Assembly: GCA_022769325.1 (NCBI GenBank)
Contig: JALEKC010000102.1
Location: 1 to 33,254 of the forward strand
Source of the DNA: Eubacterium sp.
GTDB lineage: Bacteria; Bacillota; Clostridia; Lachnospirales; Lachnospiraceae
Reading direction: 5' to 3'
DNA: 33,254 nt
The notes beneath the pieces are model-generated. The model worked only from the letters and a program-made list of their open reading frames with translations, did not search any database and was not told the origin of the DNA. Shown here in pieces: positions 24,388-32,825 of this stretch; within the stretch, counting starts at the first letter, position 1; each line of letters begins with the position of its first letter. The position numbers were made by a program, and so were the translations under genes.

Positions 24388-26958
24388 ATGAAAAAGAAAT
24401 TTGGTTTGCTTTTAGTTGCTGCGCTGGCTTCCTTCGCTTTAGTAGGTTGTGGTGATTCAGCCTCGAGTTATAAAGAATTGACATCTTATACAAACGAAGA
24501 TAGTCAAGAAGTTACCATTAGCAATAGTTCTTTGGAGCTTACTGTTGATAAAGATACGACAACATTCGTATTAAAAGATAAGAAGAATGGTAAGGAATAC
24601 CGTTCCAACCCTTCTTCAGAAGATATCGAAAAGTATGCAAATGCCAAAGGACAGTTAAAAGAAATGTTGAATGCAACCCTTCTTGTGAAGTATTCCAATA
24701 AAACGGATACACAGAAGGATATCAACAATTATAGCCAGTCCATTTTGGATGGCAACTATAAGATTGAAAAAGTAAGCGATGACACAGTAGCGGTTCATTA
24801 CACCATTGGAGATATCGAGAAATTGTACGTATGTCCATTGGTTATTAAAGAATCTTCTATGAAGAAACTTTTGGAGCAGATGTCAAAATCTGATCAGAGC
24901 CGTGTGACACGTAATTATGTTCATTATGATTATGAAGAACTGAGCGAGTCAGATGACGATACAGAACTTCAGCAGGCATTGGAAAAATTCCCTGATCTTA
25001 AAGATGAGCCGATTTATTACTTATCTGAAAAGATCACAGATTCCAAAGCAAAACAGTTGGAAGAAATGTTTACTAAGGTTGGTTATACTGAAGAACAGCG
25101 TAACAAAGACAGCGAGGGATACAATGTTTCCCGTAATGCCGGAAAGCCGATCTTTGATGTTACCGTACAGTATATACTGGATGGTGACCAACTGGTTGTA
25201 AAAGTACCGATGGAACAGATTGAATATAATACAGATTATCCAATCGTTGAACTTTCTGTTCTTCCTTACATGGGAGCCGGAAACACAGATGAAAGTGGTT
25301 ATGTTCTTGTTCCGGACGGAAGTGGTGGAATTATCAACTTCAACAACGGAAAGACAACACAGCAGACGTATCTTGCGGATATGTATGGATGGGACTACGG
25401 TACAAGCAGAGATATGGTTGTCGATGAGACAAGAGCAACCTATCCGGCATTTGTGGTATCCAATACGACAAATACAAGTTCCTTTATCTGCGTATCCGAA
25501 GAGGGAAGCGCTTACTCTAGTGTAAAAGCGGATGTCGCTGGAAAAGAAAATGGTTATAACTATGGACGTTTTGTTTACAAGATGATTCATGGTGAAAACA
25601 TGGACATTTCTTCAAAATCCGATACAACGGTTCGTTCTTATGAAGCAAGTCTTCCGAAAGAAACGTTGACACAGCGTTATATTTTCTCTGATAAAACAGA
25701 TTATGTAAGTGCAGCAGGAACATATCGTGATTATTTGACAAATCGTTATCCGGAACTGGTTAAGAAAGAAGATACAACCGTGCCAATGGCAGTTGAACTT
25801 CTTGGTGCCGTAGATAATATCGAACATGTTCTCGGTTATCCGGTTACCCGTTCCCTTGCATTGACTACGTATTCACAGGCTCAGGATATTTTGAAGCAAT
25901 TGAAAGGTGCCGGCGTAGAAAATATCAAAGCCAAATATACCGGCTGGTTTAATACCGGTGTGAAGCAGAAATCTGCCGCAAAGGTAAAATTGGTTGGACG
26001 TTTGGGCAGCAAGAGTGATTTATCAAGTCTTGCGACTTATGCAAATGCGACAGAAGGTCTTGATCTGTTCATGAATGCAAAATTCACTTATGTAATGAAA
26101 GACAAATTAGGTGATGGATTTGGAGTAAACCGCGATGCGGCAAAATTTGTAAGCCGTGAGATTGCAGAATTGTATACACTGGATCCAATTATTTACCAGA
26201 CAAATGAAGATTACGAAAACTGTGATCGTTACTATCTGGTAAAACCATCCTATACAATTGCGAACATTGACAAATATGTAAATACAATTTCTTCCTCTTA
26301 TGGAGTTAAGAATGTTGGATTTGAAGATATTGGAAACACTCTTGCCGGAGACTACAATCCAAAGGATCGTGTATCTCGTGAAGCTTCAATGAACATGCAG
26401 GTTGATAAGATGAAAGCATTGAAGGAATCCGGAAGTCTTGTAATGACAACAACCGGTAACCAGTATGCGGTTCCGTATTCTGACTATGTAACAGATATGG
26501 ATATTGACAGCAAAGCCGTTAATATCATCGATGAATCGGTTCCATTTTATCAGATCGCACTTCATGGTCTTGTAAATTATTCCGGAAGCGCAATCAACCT
26601 CTCCGAGGATGAGACTGATATGATCTTGAAATCTGCAGAGACAGGTGCCGGACTGTACTTCACATTTATGAATCAGCCGACAAGTGTATTGCAGGATACA
26701 GATTATACGCAGTATTATGCATGTAACTTCACAGACTGGAAAGATACAACTATTGAATTGTATAAGAAATTTAATAACAATCTTGGTGATACATACAGTC
26801 AGTTCATTACAGGACATGAAAAACTTGCAAATGGTGTTTATAAGACAACTTATGAAAATGGTAAGTCTGTCATTGTAAACTACAATTATGCAGATTATGA
26901 TTACAATGGAACAAAAGTTCCTCAGAGAGACTTTATCACAACAGGAGGTGGAAAATAA
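24388..26958 (+). CDS. DUF5696-like lipoprotein, putative glycosidase-fold
   Basis: An 856-aa surface lipoprotein: signal peptide with lipobox LVGC, lipidated C21. The N-terminal 400 residues are beta-rich (VTISNSSLELTVDKDTTTFVLKDKKNGKEYRSNP, in part TTTFVLKDKKNGKEYRSN), like the sandwich domain that precedes many glycosidase barrels. From about 450 to 770, alternating beta/alpha segments include YSQAQDILKQLKGAGVENI, VKNVGFEDIGNTLAGDY and FYQIALHGLVNYSGSAINLS. A closing beta segment is VIVNYNYADYDYNGTKVP. I recognise this as the DUF5696 type found beside such transporters. Hydrolase function is inference. ATG 24379 is also in frame, but it sits only three bases after the GGAGG; 24388 fits better. 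Confidence 0.75.
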   Translation: MKKKFGLLLVAALASFALVGCGDSASSYKELTSYTNEDSQEVTISNSSLELTVDKDTTTFVLKDKKNGKEYRSNPSSEDIEKYANAKGQLKEMLNATLLVKYSNKTDTQKDINNYSQSILDGNYKIEKVSDDTVAVHYTIGDIEKLYVCPLVIKESSMKKLLEQMSKSDQSRVTRNYVHYDYEELSESDDDTELQQALEKFPDLKDEPIYYLSEKITDSKAKQLEEMFTKVGYTEEQRNKDSEGYNVSRNAGKPIFDVTVQYILDGDQLVVKVPMEQIEYNTDYPIVELSVLPYMGAGNTDESGYVLVPDGSGGIINFNNGKTTQQTYLADMYGWDYGTSRDMVVDETRATYPAFVVSNTTNTSSFICVSEEGSAYSSVKADVAGKENGYNYGRFVYKMIHGENMDISSKSDTTVRSYEASLPKETLTQRYIFSDKTDYVSAAGTYRDYLTNRYPELVKKEDTTVPMAVELLGAVDNIEHVLGYPVTRSLALTTYSQAQDILKQLKGAGVENIKAKYTGWFNTGVKQKSAAKVKLVGRLGSKSDLSSLATYANATEGLDLFMNAKFTYVMKDKLGDGFGVNRDAAKFVSREIAELYTLDPIIYQTNEDYENCDRYYLVKPSYTIANIDKYVNTISSSYGVKNVGFEDIGNTLAGDYNPKDRVSREASMNMQVDKMKALKESGSLVMTTTGNQYAVPYSDYVTDMDIDSKAVNIIDESVPFYQIALHGLVNYSGSAINLSEDETDMILKSAETGAGLYFTFMNQPTSVLQDTDYTQYYACNFTDWKDTTIELYKKFNNNLGDTYSQFITGHEKLANGVYKTTYENGKSVIVNYNYADYDYNGTKVPQRDFITTGGGK

Positions 26959-27870
26959 ATGAAACGTCAGAAGAAGAAAAAAACTCTTGCATTTAAGAAT
27001 GCAGTAGCAGGATACTTGTTTATTTTACCATTTATCCTTGGTTTTATTCTGTTCATGGTTGTTCCGTTGATTAGTTCTTTGCGAATGACATTTAATGATG
27101 TAACTCCTGTTGCCAGTGAAGGTGTAAAAATGACCTGGGTTGGTATCAAGAATTACAAAGATGCTTTTACCGTTGACCCGGATTTTGTACCTTACTTACT
27201 GAGTGAGTTGCTCCGAATGGTAGTAAATACACCAGCAACATTGATCTTCAGTTTCTTTATTGCATTGCTGTTGAACCAGAATTTCAAAGGAAGAGGAGTT
27301 GTCCGTGCGATATTCTTCCTTCCGGTTATTCTTTCATCCGGTGTAATTGTAGGTATTGAATACAACAATGAGTTGCTGAACGATATGAAAGATATGATTT
27401 CTAAGACATCCAATGATGCCAGTGTTACCGGGGTGCTGGAGAGCATTCTGGTAACGTCAGATAGCAGCCCGATGTCGAAGATGTTCCAATATGTATTTGA
27501 TATCATCAACAAAGTTTATGATATCGCGATTGCATCTGGTATCCAGATCATCATGTTCCTTTCTGCTTTGCAGACAATCTCGCCAAGTATGTTTGAGGCT
27601 GCAAAGATTGAGGGATGTACCGCATGGGAAAGTTTCTGGAAGATTACCTTCCCTATGGTAAGTTCAATGATACTTGTAAACGTAGTTTATACCGTAATCG
27701 ACTTCTTCTTGAAGACCGACAACCAGGTTATGACGAAGATTTCGGAAGAGGTAGGAAAGTTAAGTTATGGATTTAGTTCGGCGATGGCTTGGATATACTT
27801 CCTATGCGTAATTCTTATACTTGGAATTGTTTCGCTGATTATTTCTAAGAGGGTGTACTATTATGAATAA
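26959..27870 (+). CDS. Sugar ABC transporter permease, MalF-type (system 2)
   Basis: A 303-aa membrane subunit with about six hydrophobic segments; the first is GYLFILPFILGFILFMVVPL (about residues 18-37). The EAA coupling motif is EAAKIEGCTAWESFWKITFP near residue 215 (core EAAKIEGC). A longer polar loop (about 133-185, KDMISKTSNDASVTGVLES) separates segments 3 and 4, as in some LplB-like permeases. It starts right after the DUF5696-like gene stop, with GGAGGTGG inside that gene. It overlaps the next permease by eight bases, so the pair is coupled. Confidence 0.93.
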   Translation: MKRQKKKKTLAFKNAVAGYLFILPFILGFILFMVVPLISSLRMTFNDVTPVASEGVKMTWVGIKNYKDAFTVDPDFVPYLLSELLRMVVNTPATLIFSFFIALLLNQNFKGRGVVRAIFFLPVILSSGVIVGIEYNNELLNDMKDMISKTSNDASVTGVLESILVTSDSSPMSKMFQYVFDIINKVYDIAIASGIQIIMFLSALQTISPSMFEAAKIEGCTAWESFWKITFPMVSSMILVNVVYTVIDFFLKTDNQVMTKISEEVGKLSYGFSSAMAWIYFLCVILILGIVSLIISKRVYYYE

Positions 27871-28861
27871 GAAGAACAAATTAAAGACCTTTATCGAACG
27901 AAACAAAAAATCCAATGGCTACTTACTGCGCAAAACATCGTTCAACGTATTTTACAAAGTCATTCGTTTTGTATTGTTGTTTGGATTATGTTTCATGATT
28001 TTACAGCCATTGTTGAACAAAATTTCCATTAGTTTCATGGAAGAGCAGGATTTGTATGATTCAACAATTGTTGCAATCCCAAGACATTTTACTTTGAGCA
28101 ATTATCAAATTGCTGCTTATTTGATGAAGTATTGGCAGGCATTGGCAAACACAGCATTGATTTCACTTCTTGTCAGTGTATTGCAGATTATTTCTTGTAC
28201 ATTGGTAGGTTATGGATTTGCACGTTACAAATTTCCGCTGAAAGGACTTTGGTTCGCAGCCGTAATTCTTGTAATCGTTGTTCCTCCTACAACAATTCAG
28301 GCGTCCTTGTTCCTGAATTTCCGATTCTTTGATATCTTCGGTATCATTGAATTGATCACCGGACAACCTGGTGTAAACTTATTGAATTCTTTGACACCAT
28401 ATGCTTTGATGTGTCTTGGCTGTATGGGTCTGAAGAGTGGTTTGTACATTTACATGATTCGTCAGTTCTTCCGTGGAATTCCAAAAGAATTGGAAGAAGC
28501 TGCTTATGTGGATGGATGTGGAAAATTGTCAACATTCGTTCGTATCATGTTACCGGATGCAAAACCAATTTTGACATCTTGTTTCCTGTTTTCTTACGTA
28601 TGGCAGTGGACAGATTCCTTCTATTCAAACCTGTTTTTGAATTCCGAATTTGTTCTGTTGTCCAGTAAGTTAAATGGTATCGCCGGAGCACTGGATAGTT
28701 ATCTGGATGTCCGCGGTATCGCAAAGAAAGCGACTACAGCTTATTCACAGGGAATGATCGCAACAGGTACATTGATGGTGATTTTACCATTGATCATTAT
28801 TTATCTGTTTGCCCAGAAAGGTTTCGTAGAAAGTTTGAGCCAGTCTGGTATCAAGATGTAA
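27863..28861 (+). CDS. Carbohydrate ABC transporter permease, MalG-type (system 2)
   Basis: A 332-aa membrane subunit, longer than the usual 280-300 because of a charged N-terminal stretch of about 30 residues (MNKKNKLKTFIERNKKSNGY). About six membrane segments follow, the first near residues 35-52. The EAA motif is EAAYVDGCGKLSTFVRIMLP (core EAAYVDGC). It ends QSGIKM, close to the SSGIKD end of the first MalG-type permease, suggesting an ancient duplication of permease pairs. The gene overlaps its upstream partner, and a 336-base gene-free gap follows. Confidence 0.93.
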   Translation: MNKKNKLKTFIERNKKSNGYLLRKTSFNVFYKVIRFVLLFGLCFMILQPLLNKISISFMEEQDLYDSTIVAIPRHFTLSNYQIAAYLMKYWQALANTALISLLVSVLQIISCTLVGYGFARYKFPLKGLWFAAVILVIVVPPTTIQASLFLNFRFFDIFGIIELITGQPGVNLLNSLTPYALMCLGCMGLKSGLYIYMIRQFFRGIPKELEEAAYVDGCGKLSTFVRIMLPDAKPILTSCFLFSYVWQWTDSFYSNLFLNSEFVLLSSKLNGIAGALDSYLDVRGIAKKATTAYSQGMIATGTLMVILPLIIIYLFAQKGFVESLSQSGIKM

Positions 28862-28890
28862 CATACGCGAATCAAGCACAGGATTTATTG

Positions 28891-29010
28891 AGGGGGGAGA
28901 GGCAAAAAACTGCGTAGCAGTTTCCGATATCAACGATATTGCTGCAAGCTTGCTTGCAAAGCAGATATCGTTGATATCGGAGAAAAGCCTTTGGCTTTTT
29001 TGCCTCTGCC
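28891..29010. repeat. Cloverleaf-like inverted-repeat element
   Basis: An outer stem, GAGGCAAAAAA (28899-28909) and TTTTTTGCCTC (28996-29006), encloses three hairpins. The first is ACTGC/GCAGT around GTA (28909-28921). The second is long, with 16 perfect base pairs (28924-28939 with 28965-28980, starting CCGATATC), capped by CTGC/GCAG. The third is AAGCC/GGCTT around TTT (28985-28997). The overall plan is a four-way junction. It lies in the 336-base gap between a permease and the second binding-protein gene. No coding sequence is seen. It may be a mobile palindromic unit or an mRNA processing/stability structure. Confidence 0.82.
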
Positions 29011-29050
29011 ACTCCCAGAGAGAAAGCCTGTATTTGATGAGTAACATCAT

Positions 29051-29123
29051 GAGCGAAGGGCGTCAGCCCGGAGCGAATGTAAAAAGTGACATTGAGTGAA
29101 GGGCGTCAGCCCGGAGCGAATGT
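29051..29123. repeat. Two tandem 30-bp repeats with inner hairpin
   Basis: A 30-base unit occurs at 29051-29080 and again at 29094-29123 (43-base period), differing at one base: GAGCGAAGG versus GAGTGAAGG at the start. Each unit contains the small palindrome GGGC-GTCA-GCCC and ends GGAGCGAATGT. It directly follows the cloverleaf-like element in the same gene-free gap. With only two copies and no array structure, it is not a CRISPR. Confidence 0.8.
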
Positions 29124-29197
29124 CCAAAATTATGTAGTTATCACTGCGTCCTTGGTGGGCACAGTGTAACGATAAAAAATAAGGAGGTAAAAAAATT

Positions 29198-30628
29198 ATG
29201 AAAGCAAACACGAAAAAATTGCTTGCAATGGGTCTCTCTGTAGTTCTTGCTGTTGGATGTCTGACCGGTTGTGGAGGCGATAGTAACTCTTCTTCCACTA
29301 GCGGCGATACAGCGAAGACGGGAGACGAAGGTGGATCTTCCAGCAGCAAAAAAACTTTTGATGATTTGGGAGGCATGTCTATCAAAATTGGTGACTGGTA
29401 TACTTCTGAAGATGCAGGAGAAACAGATTATGCCAAAGCTACAGAAAATTACAGAAAGGAAATCATGGATAAGTACAACTTCAAGATTAATCGTGAAAGT
29501 GCTTACTCCTACACTGACCAGCAGGAGACATACGTAAACGGCGTTATGTCAAACAGTCCTTCTTGCCAGTTGTTCTATCTGTATCAGGAAATGGTTTCTG
29601 CACCTTTGATGAAAGGTTTGATGTATGACCTGAAAACACTTCCTGAATTCGATTTCACAGAAGAGAAATGGAATCAGACCGTTGTTGAACTTATGAGCAT
29701 CGGTAATGGTATCTGGGGTATGAGCCCTGAGAACGAGCCACGTGGTGGTGTGTTCTTTAATAAACGTATGTTGAAAGAAGCCGGTATCGGTGAAGAAGAA
29801 CCATACGACCTTCAGAGAGATGGAAAATGGACATGGTCCAAATTTGAAGAGTATTGTAAGAAACTTACTGTAGATGCAGATGGAGATGGTAAAACAGATC
29901 AGTATGCACTTGCTAGTTTCTCAAAATACTACCTTCCTCTGTGTGCTGCAAACAACAATGCAACATTCGTTTCCCGTGACAAAGACGGAAGCTACCAGAA
30001 TGCTACAGGATCCAAAGAATTCCTCGAAGCTATGAACTGGGGTATGAGCCTTATGGACAAGGGTTATATCATGCCAAAACCAGACGGAGCTGCATGGGAT
30101 TGGTATAAAGCAGCATTCCGTGATGGTGAAGTTGCAATGCAGACAGCTGAAGTTTATGAGATCAGCGCATTCGCTAGTATGGAAGATGACTGGGGATTCG
30201 TTATGTTCCCATACAACGAAAAGAACAAAGGTGCTACAAACAAGACTACTCCAAACGACAACATTGTTGTTATGCCTAGCTGCTTTAGTGCAGAAGAAGC
30301 TGAAAAGATCGCATTTGCTTATGATCTTTACACAGAAGCTACACCAGGCTATGATTTGGATGATGCTTGGAAACAGACATACTATGATCAGTTCAGAGAT
30401 GACCGTGCTGTAGACGAGACTTTGACAATGATGCACGAGCAGGAGCACATTCAGACATCTTATCTGCCACTTATCAATGACCTTGATTATGGTGATTTCT
30501 GTTATGCAGTATATGCTGGTGCTACAACTCCTGCGAAGAAGATCGAAGCAATTTCTTCAAAATGGGATAGCAAGATCAGTGATATGAATAAGAAGTATGC
30601 AAACTTTGCAGCTTCCCATTCTAAATAA
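29198..30628 (+). CDS. ABC sugar-binding lipoprotein (system 2)
   Basis: A 476-aa extracellular solute-binding protein of family 1. The signal peptide ends in lipobox LTGC with lipidated C25, followed by a Ser/Gly/Thr-rich linker (residues 28-50). The binding fold then runs to the end (SPSCQLFYLYQEMV; NGIWGMSPENEPRGGVFFNKRML; DGEVAMQTAEVYEI; MFPYNEKNKG). An EF-hand-like loop, DADGDGKTDQYA, lies near residue 226 and probably binds calcium, as in other hemicellulose-binding members. The start after AAGGAGG (about 29181-29187) is clear. It is unusual that the binding protein comes last in its operon, behind a structured gap. Ligand by context: an aldouronic acid or xylo-oligosaccharide. Confidence 0.93.
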   Translation: MKANTKKLLAMGLSVVLAVGCLTGCGGDSNSSSTSGDTAKTGDEGGSSSSKKTFDDLGGMSIKIGDWYTSEDAGETDYAKATENYRKEIMDKYNFKINRESAYSYTDQQETYVNGVMSNSPSCQLFYLYQEMVSAPLMKGLMYDLKTLPEFDFTEEKWNQTVVELMSIGNGIWGMSPENEPRGGVFFNKRMLKEAGIGEEEPYDLQRDGKWTWSKFEEYCKKLTVDADGDGKTDQYALASFSKYYLPLCAANNNATFVSRDKDGSYQNATGSKEFLEAMNWGMSLMDKGYIMPKPDGAAWDWYKAAFRDGEVAMQTAEVYEISAFASMEDDWGFVMFPYNEKNKGATNKTTPNDNIVVMPSCFSAEEAEKIAFAYDLYTEATPGYDLDDAWKQTYYDQFRDDRAVDETLTMMHEQEHIQTSYLPLINDLDYGDFCYAVYAGATTPAKKIEAISSKWDSKISDMNKKYANFAASHSK

Positions 30629-30656
30629 TTTGCATAACTTGGCAGATTAAAAATCA

Positions 30657-30701
30657 AAAGCCGGACAAATCGGGAAATACTCGGTTTGTTCGGCTTTTTT
30701 T
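30657..30701 (+). terminator. Rho-independent terminator after the second binding protein
   Basis: AAAGCCGGACAAATCG (30657-30672) pairs with CGGTTTGTTCGGCTTT (30682-30697) over most of 16 positions, with a 9-base loop, then a T-run to 30701. It separates the transporter cluster from GH67. Confidence 0.9.
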
Positions 30702-30713
30702 GTAAAAAGAGTA

Positions 30714-30742
30714 TTGATTTACGGACAAAAAAAAGATAGAAT
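30714..30742 (+). promoter_or_regulatory. Promoter for GH67-uxuA
   Basis: TTGATT (30714-30719), a 17-bp spacer and TAGAAT (30737-30742) lie right after the terminator and about 35 bases before the start codon. GGAG near 30766 is the ribosome site. Confidence 0.6.
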
Positions 30743-30777
30743 AAAAAGGGAATAAGGAAAGTGATTGGAGAAATACT

Positions 30778-32802
30778 ATGAATTATACAAAATGCTGGCT
30801 GGATTATAAGCCATTAGCGAAAGATAAGATCCGACCATGTTATTTGAATCCAGTATTGCTTGCATCAGGAGAGATTGCACAGACAATCGCAGAAGAATAC
30901 AAGACGGCGATGTCTGTCATGCTTGGAGAGACGGTGGAAATGTCTTATGAGGTACTGGAAGAACCGTCTGTTTTTATGCAGATACAGAAAGAGTATGAGT
31001 TCCCGGATGAAAAAGGAAAAGGACATAGCACGGAGGTGCTGAATCAGGCGTTTGCCATTTATGAGGAAGAGGAGAGCATTGTGATCACAGGAAGAACAGA
31101 GACCGCAGTGCTGCAGGGAGTATTTGCTTTTTTGCGTATGGTAGCTCTTGACAATCTTTTTGAAAAAATGCCGTATTACTGCATCCCATCTATGCCGTTT
31201 CGCATGATGAATCATTGGGATGATATGGATGGAAGTATTGAACGAGGATACTCAGGAAGATCATTTTTTTATGATGATTACAAAATTCTTTATAACGACC
31301 GCACAGAGATGTATGCGCGATTGATGGCATCCATTGGAATCAATGCCATTGTCATCAATAATGTAAATGTTCATGAAAAGGAAACATACCTTATCACAGA
31401 TGTGTATTTGAAACAAGTAAAACAATATACCGATCTGTTTGCCAGATATGGAATTCGTCTGTTTATGAGTGTTAATTTTGCGGCTCCGATGGAACTTAGT
31501 GATATTCCGGTTTCGGATCCACTTGACCCGCAGGTAATTGCCTGGTGGGGAAAAGCCGTGGCACACGTTTATGAGGTGATTCCAAATTTTGGAGGATTTT
31601 TGGTAAAGGCAGATTCCGAAGGTCGTCCTGGTCCATTTACTTATGGACGTACGCATGCGGATGGAGCCAATATGCTTGCGAAAGTGCTGAAACCATATGG
31701 CGGAACCGTCGTTTGGAGATGTTTTGTTTACAACTGTGGACAAGACTGGCGTGATAAAAAGACGGACCGTGCAAGAGCAGCTTACGATCATTTTATGAAT
31801 CTGGATGGAACGTTTGATGACAATGTCATTTTACAGATTAAAAACGGACCGATGGATTTTCAGGTTCGTGAGCCGGTTTCCCCATTGTTTGGCGGGCTGA
31901 AAAAGACAAATATGATGTTAGAAGTGCAGATTGCACAGGAGTATACCGGTCAGCAGATTGATCTCTGCTACCTGATTCCGATGTGGAAAGAAATCCTAGA
32001 CTTTGATACGTATGGCGATGGAGAGGGTACGACCGTAGAGAAAGTTGTTTCAGGACATGCTTACAATCAGGTCCATTGCGGTATGGCAGGTGTTATAAAT
32101 ACCGGAGACGATGAGAACTGGACCGGAAATGATCTTGCGGCAGCAAACATGTATGGATTTGGCCGCCTTGCGATGGATACCAGTCTGACAGCAGAAGAGA
32201 TTGCAGAAGAATGGAGCCGGTTGTCTCTGGCAGACGACAAAGAGGTGACGGATGTTGTCGTACCGATGCTCTGTGGTTCCTGGGCAACGTATGAAAAGTA
32301 CAATGCACCGCTTGGCATTGGCTGGATGGTAACTCCACATTATCATTACGGACCGGATGTCGATGGCTATGAATACGACCGCTGGGGTACGTATCATCGC
32401 GCGGATCTTCATGGAATCGGAGTAGATCGTACGATGGAAGGAACCGGTTATGTGTCCCAGTACAATGAACCTTGGAGAAGCATTTATGCAGATACGGAGA
32501 AATGTCCGGAAGAGTTATTGTTGTTCTTCCATCATATTCCGTATACGTATATGTTAAAAACCGGAAAAACTTTGATCCAGCATATCTATGACACTCATTT
32601 CGAAGGAGTGGAAGAGGTAGAGGCGATGCAGAAAGCATGGCAGGGATTAAAAGGAAAAGTGTCTGACCGCGCATTTGACTGTGTGTCAGAGCGTTTTGAA
32701 AGACAGCTTGTAAATGCAAAAGAGTGGCGTGACCGCGTAAATACGTATTTTTATAGAAAATGCGGTATCACTGATGAAAAAAACAGAAAAATTTATGACT
32801 AA
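30778..32802 (+). CDS. aguA: Alpha-glucuronidase, glycoside hydrolase family 67
   Basis: A 674-aa cytoplasmic enzyme that removes (4-O-methyl)glucuronic acid from the non-reducing end of aldouronic acids made from glucuronoxylan. An N-terminal beta-domain (about 1-130) precedes the TIM barrel. Catalytic candidates fit the family: acid E281 in VKADSEGRPGPFTYGR (core KADSEGRPGP), and the D360 (KNGPMDFQVREP) and E382 (MMLEVQIAQEYTG) pair that activates water. Their spacing agrees with characterised bacterial GH67 enzymes. No signal peptide is present, so the substrate must be imported. uxuA follows 23 bases downstream. The start is ATG 30778 after GGAG. Confidence 0.96.
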   Translation: MNYTKCWLDYKPLAKDKIRPCYLNPVLLASGEIAQTIAEEYKTAMSVMLGETVEMSYEVLEEPSVFMQIQKEYEFPDEKGKGHSTEVLNQAFAIYEEEESIVITGRTETAVLQGVFAFLRMVALDNLFEKMPYYCIPSMPFRMMNHWDDMDGSIERGYSGRSFFYDDYKILYNDRTEMYARLMASIGINAIVINNVNVHEKETYLITDVYLKQVKQYTDLFARYGIRLFMSVNFAAPMELSDIPVSDPLDPQVIAWWGKAVAHVYEVIPNFGGFLVKADSEGRPGPFTYGRTHADGANMLAKVLKPYGGTVVWRCFVYNCGQDWRDKKTDRARAAYDHFMNLDGTFDDNVILQIKNGPMDFQVREPVSPLFGGLKKTNMMLEVQIAQEYTGQQIDLCYLIPMWKEILDFDTYGDGEGTTVEKVVSGHAYNQVHCGMAGVINTGDDENWTGNDLAAANMYGFGRLAMDTSLTAEEIAEEWSRLSLADDKEVTDVVVPMLCGSWATYEKYNAPLGIGWMVTPHYHYGPDVDGYEYDRWGTYHRADLHGIGVDRTMEGTGYVSQYNEPWRSIYADTEKCPEELLLFFHHIPYTYMLKTGKTLIQHIYDTHFEGVEEVEAMQKAWQGLKGKVSDRAFDCVSERFERQLVNAKEWRDRVNTYFYRKCGITDEKNRKIYD

Positions 32803-32825
32803 TCAAGGAAAGGAAGAATAAAATT

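Noticed and set aside
29051-29123. CRISPR array
   Set aside because: Only two repeats with a 13-base gap, no further units and no cas genes.
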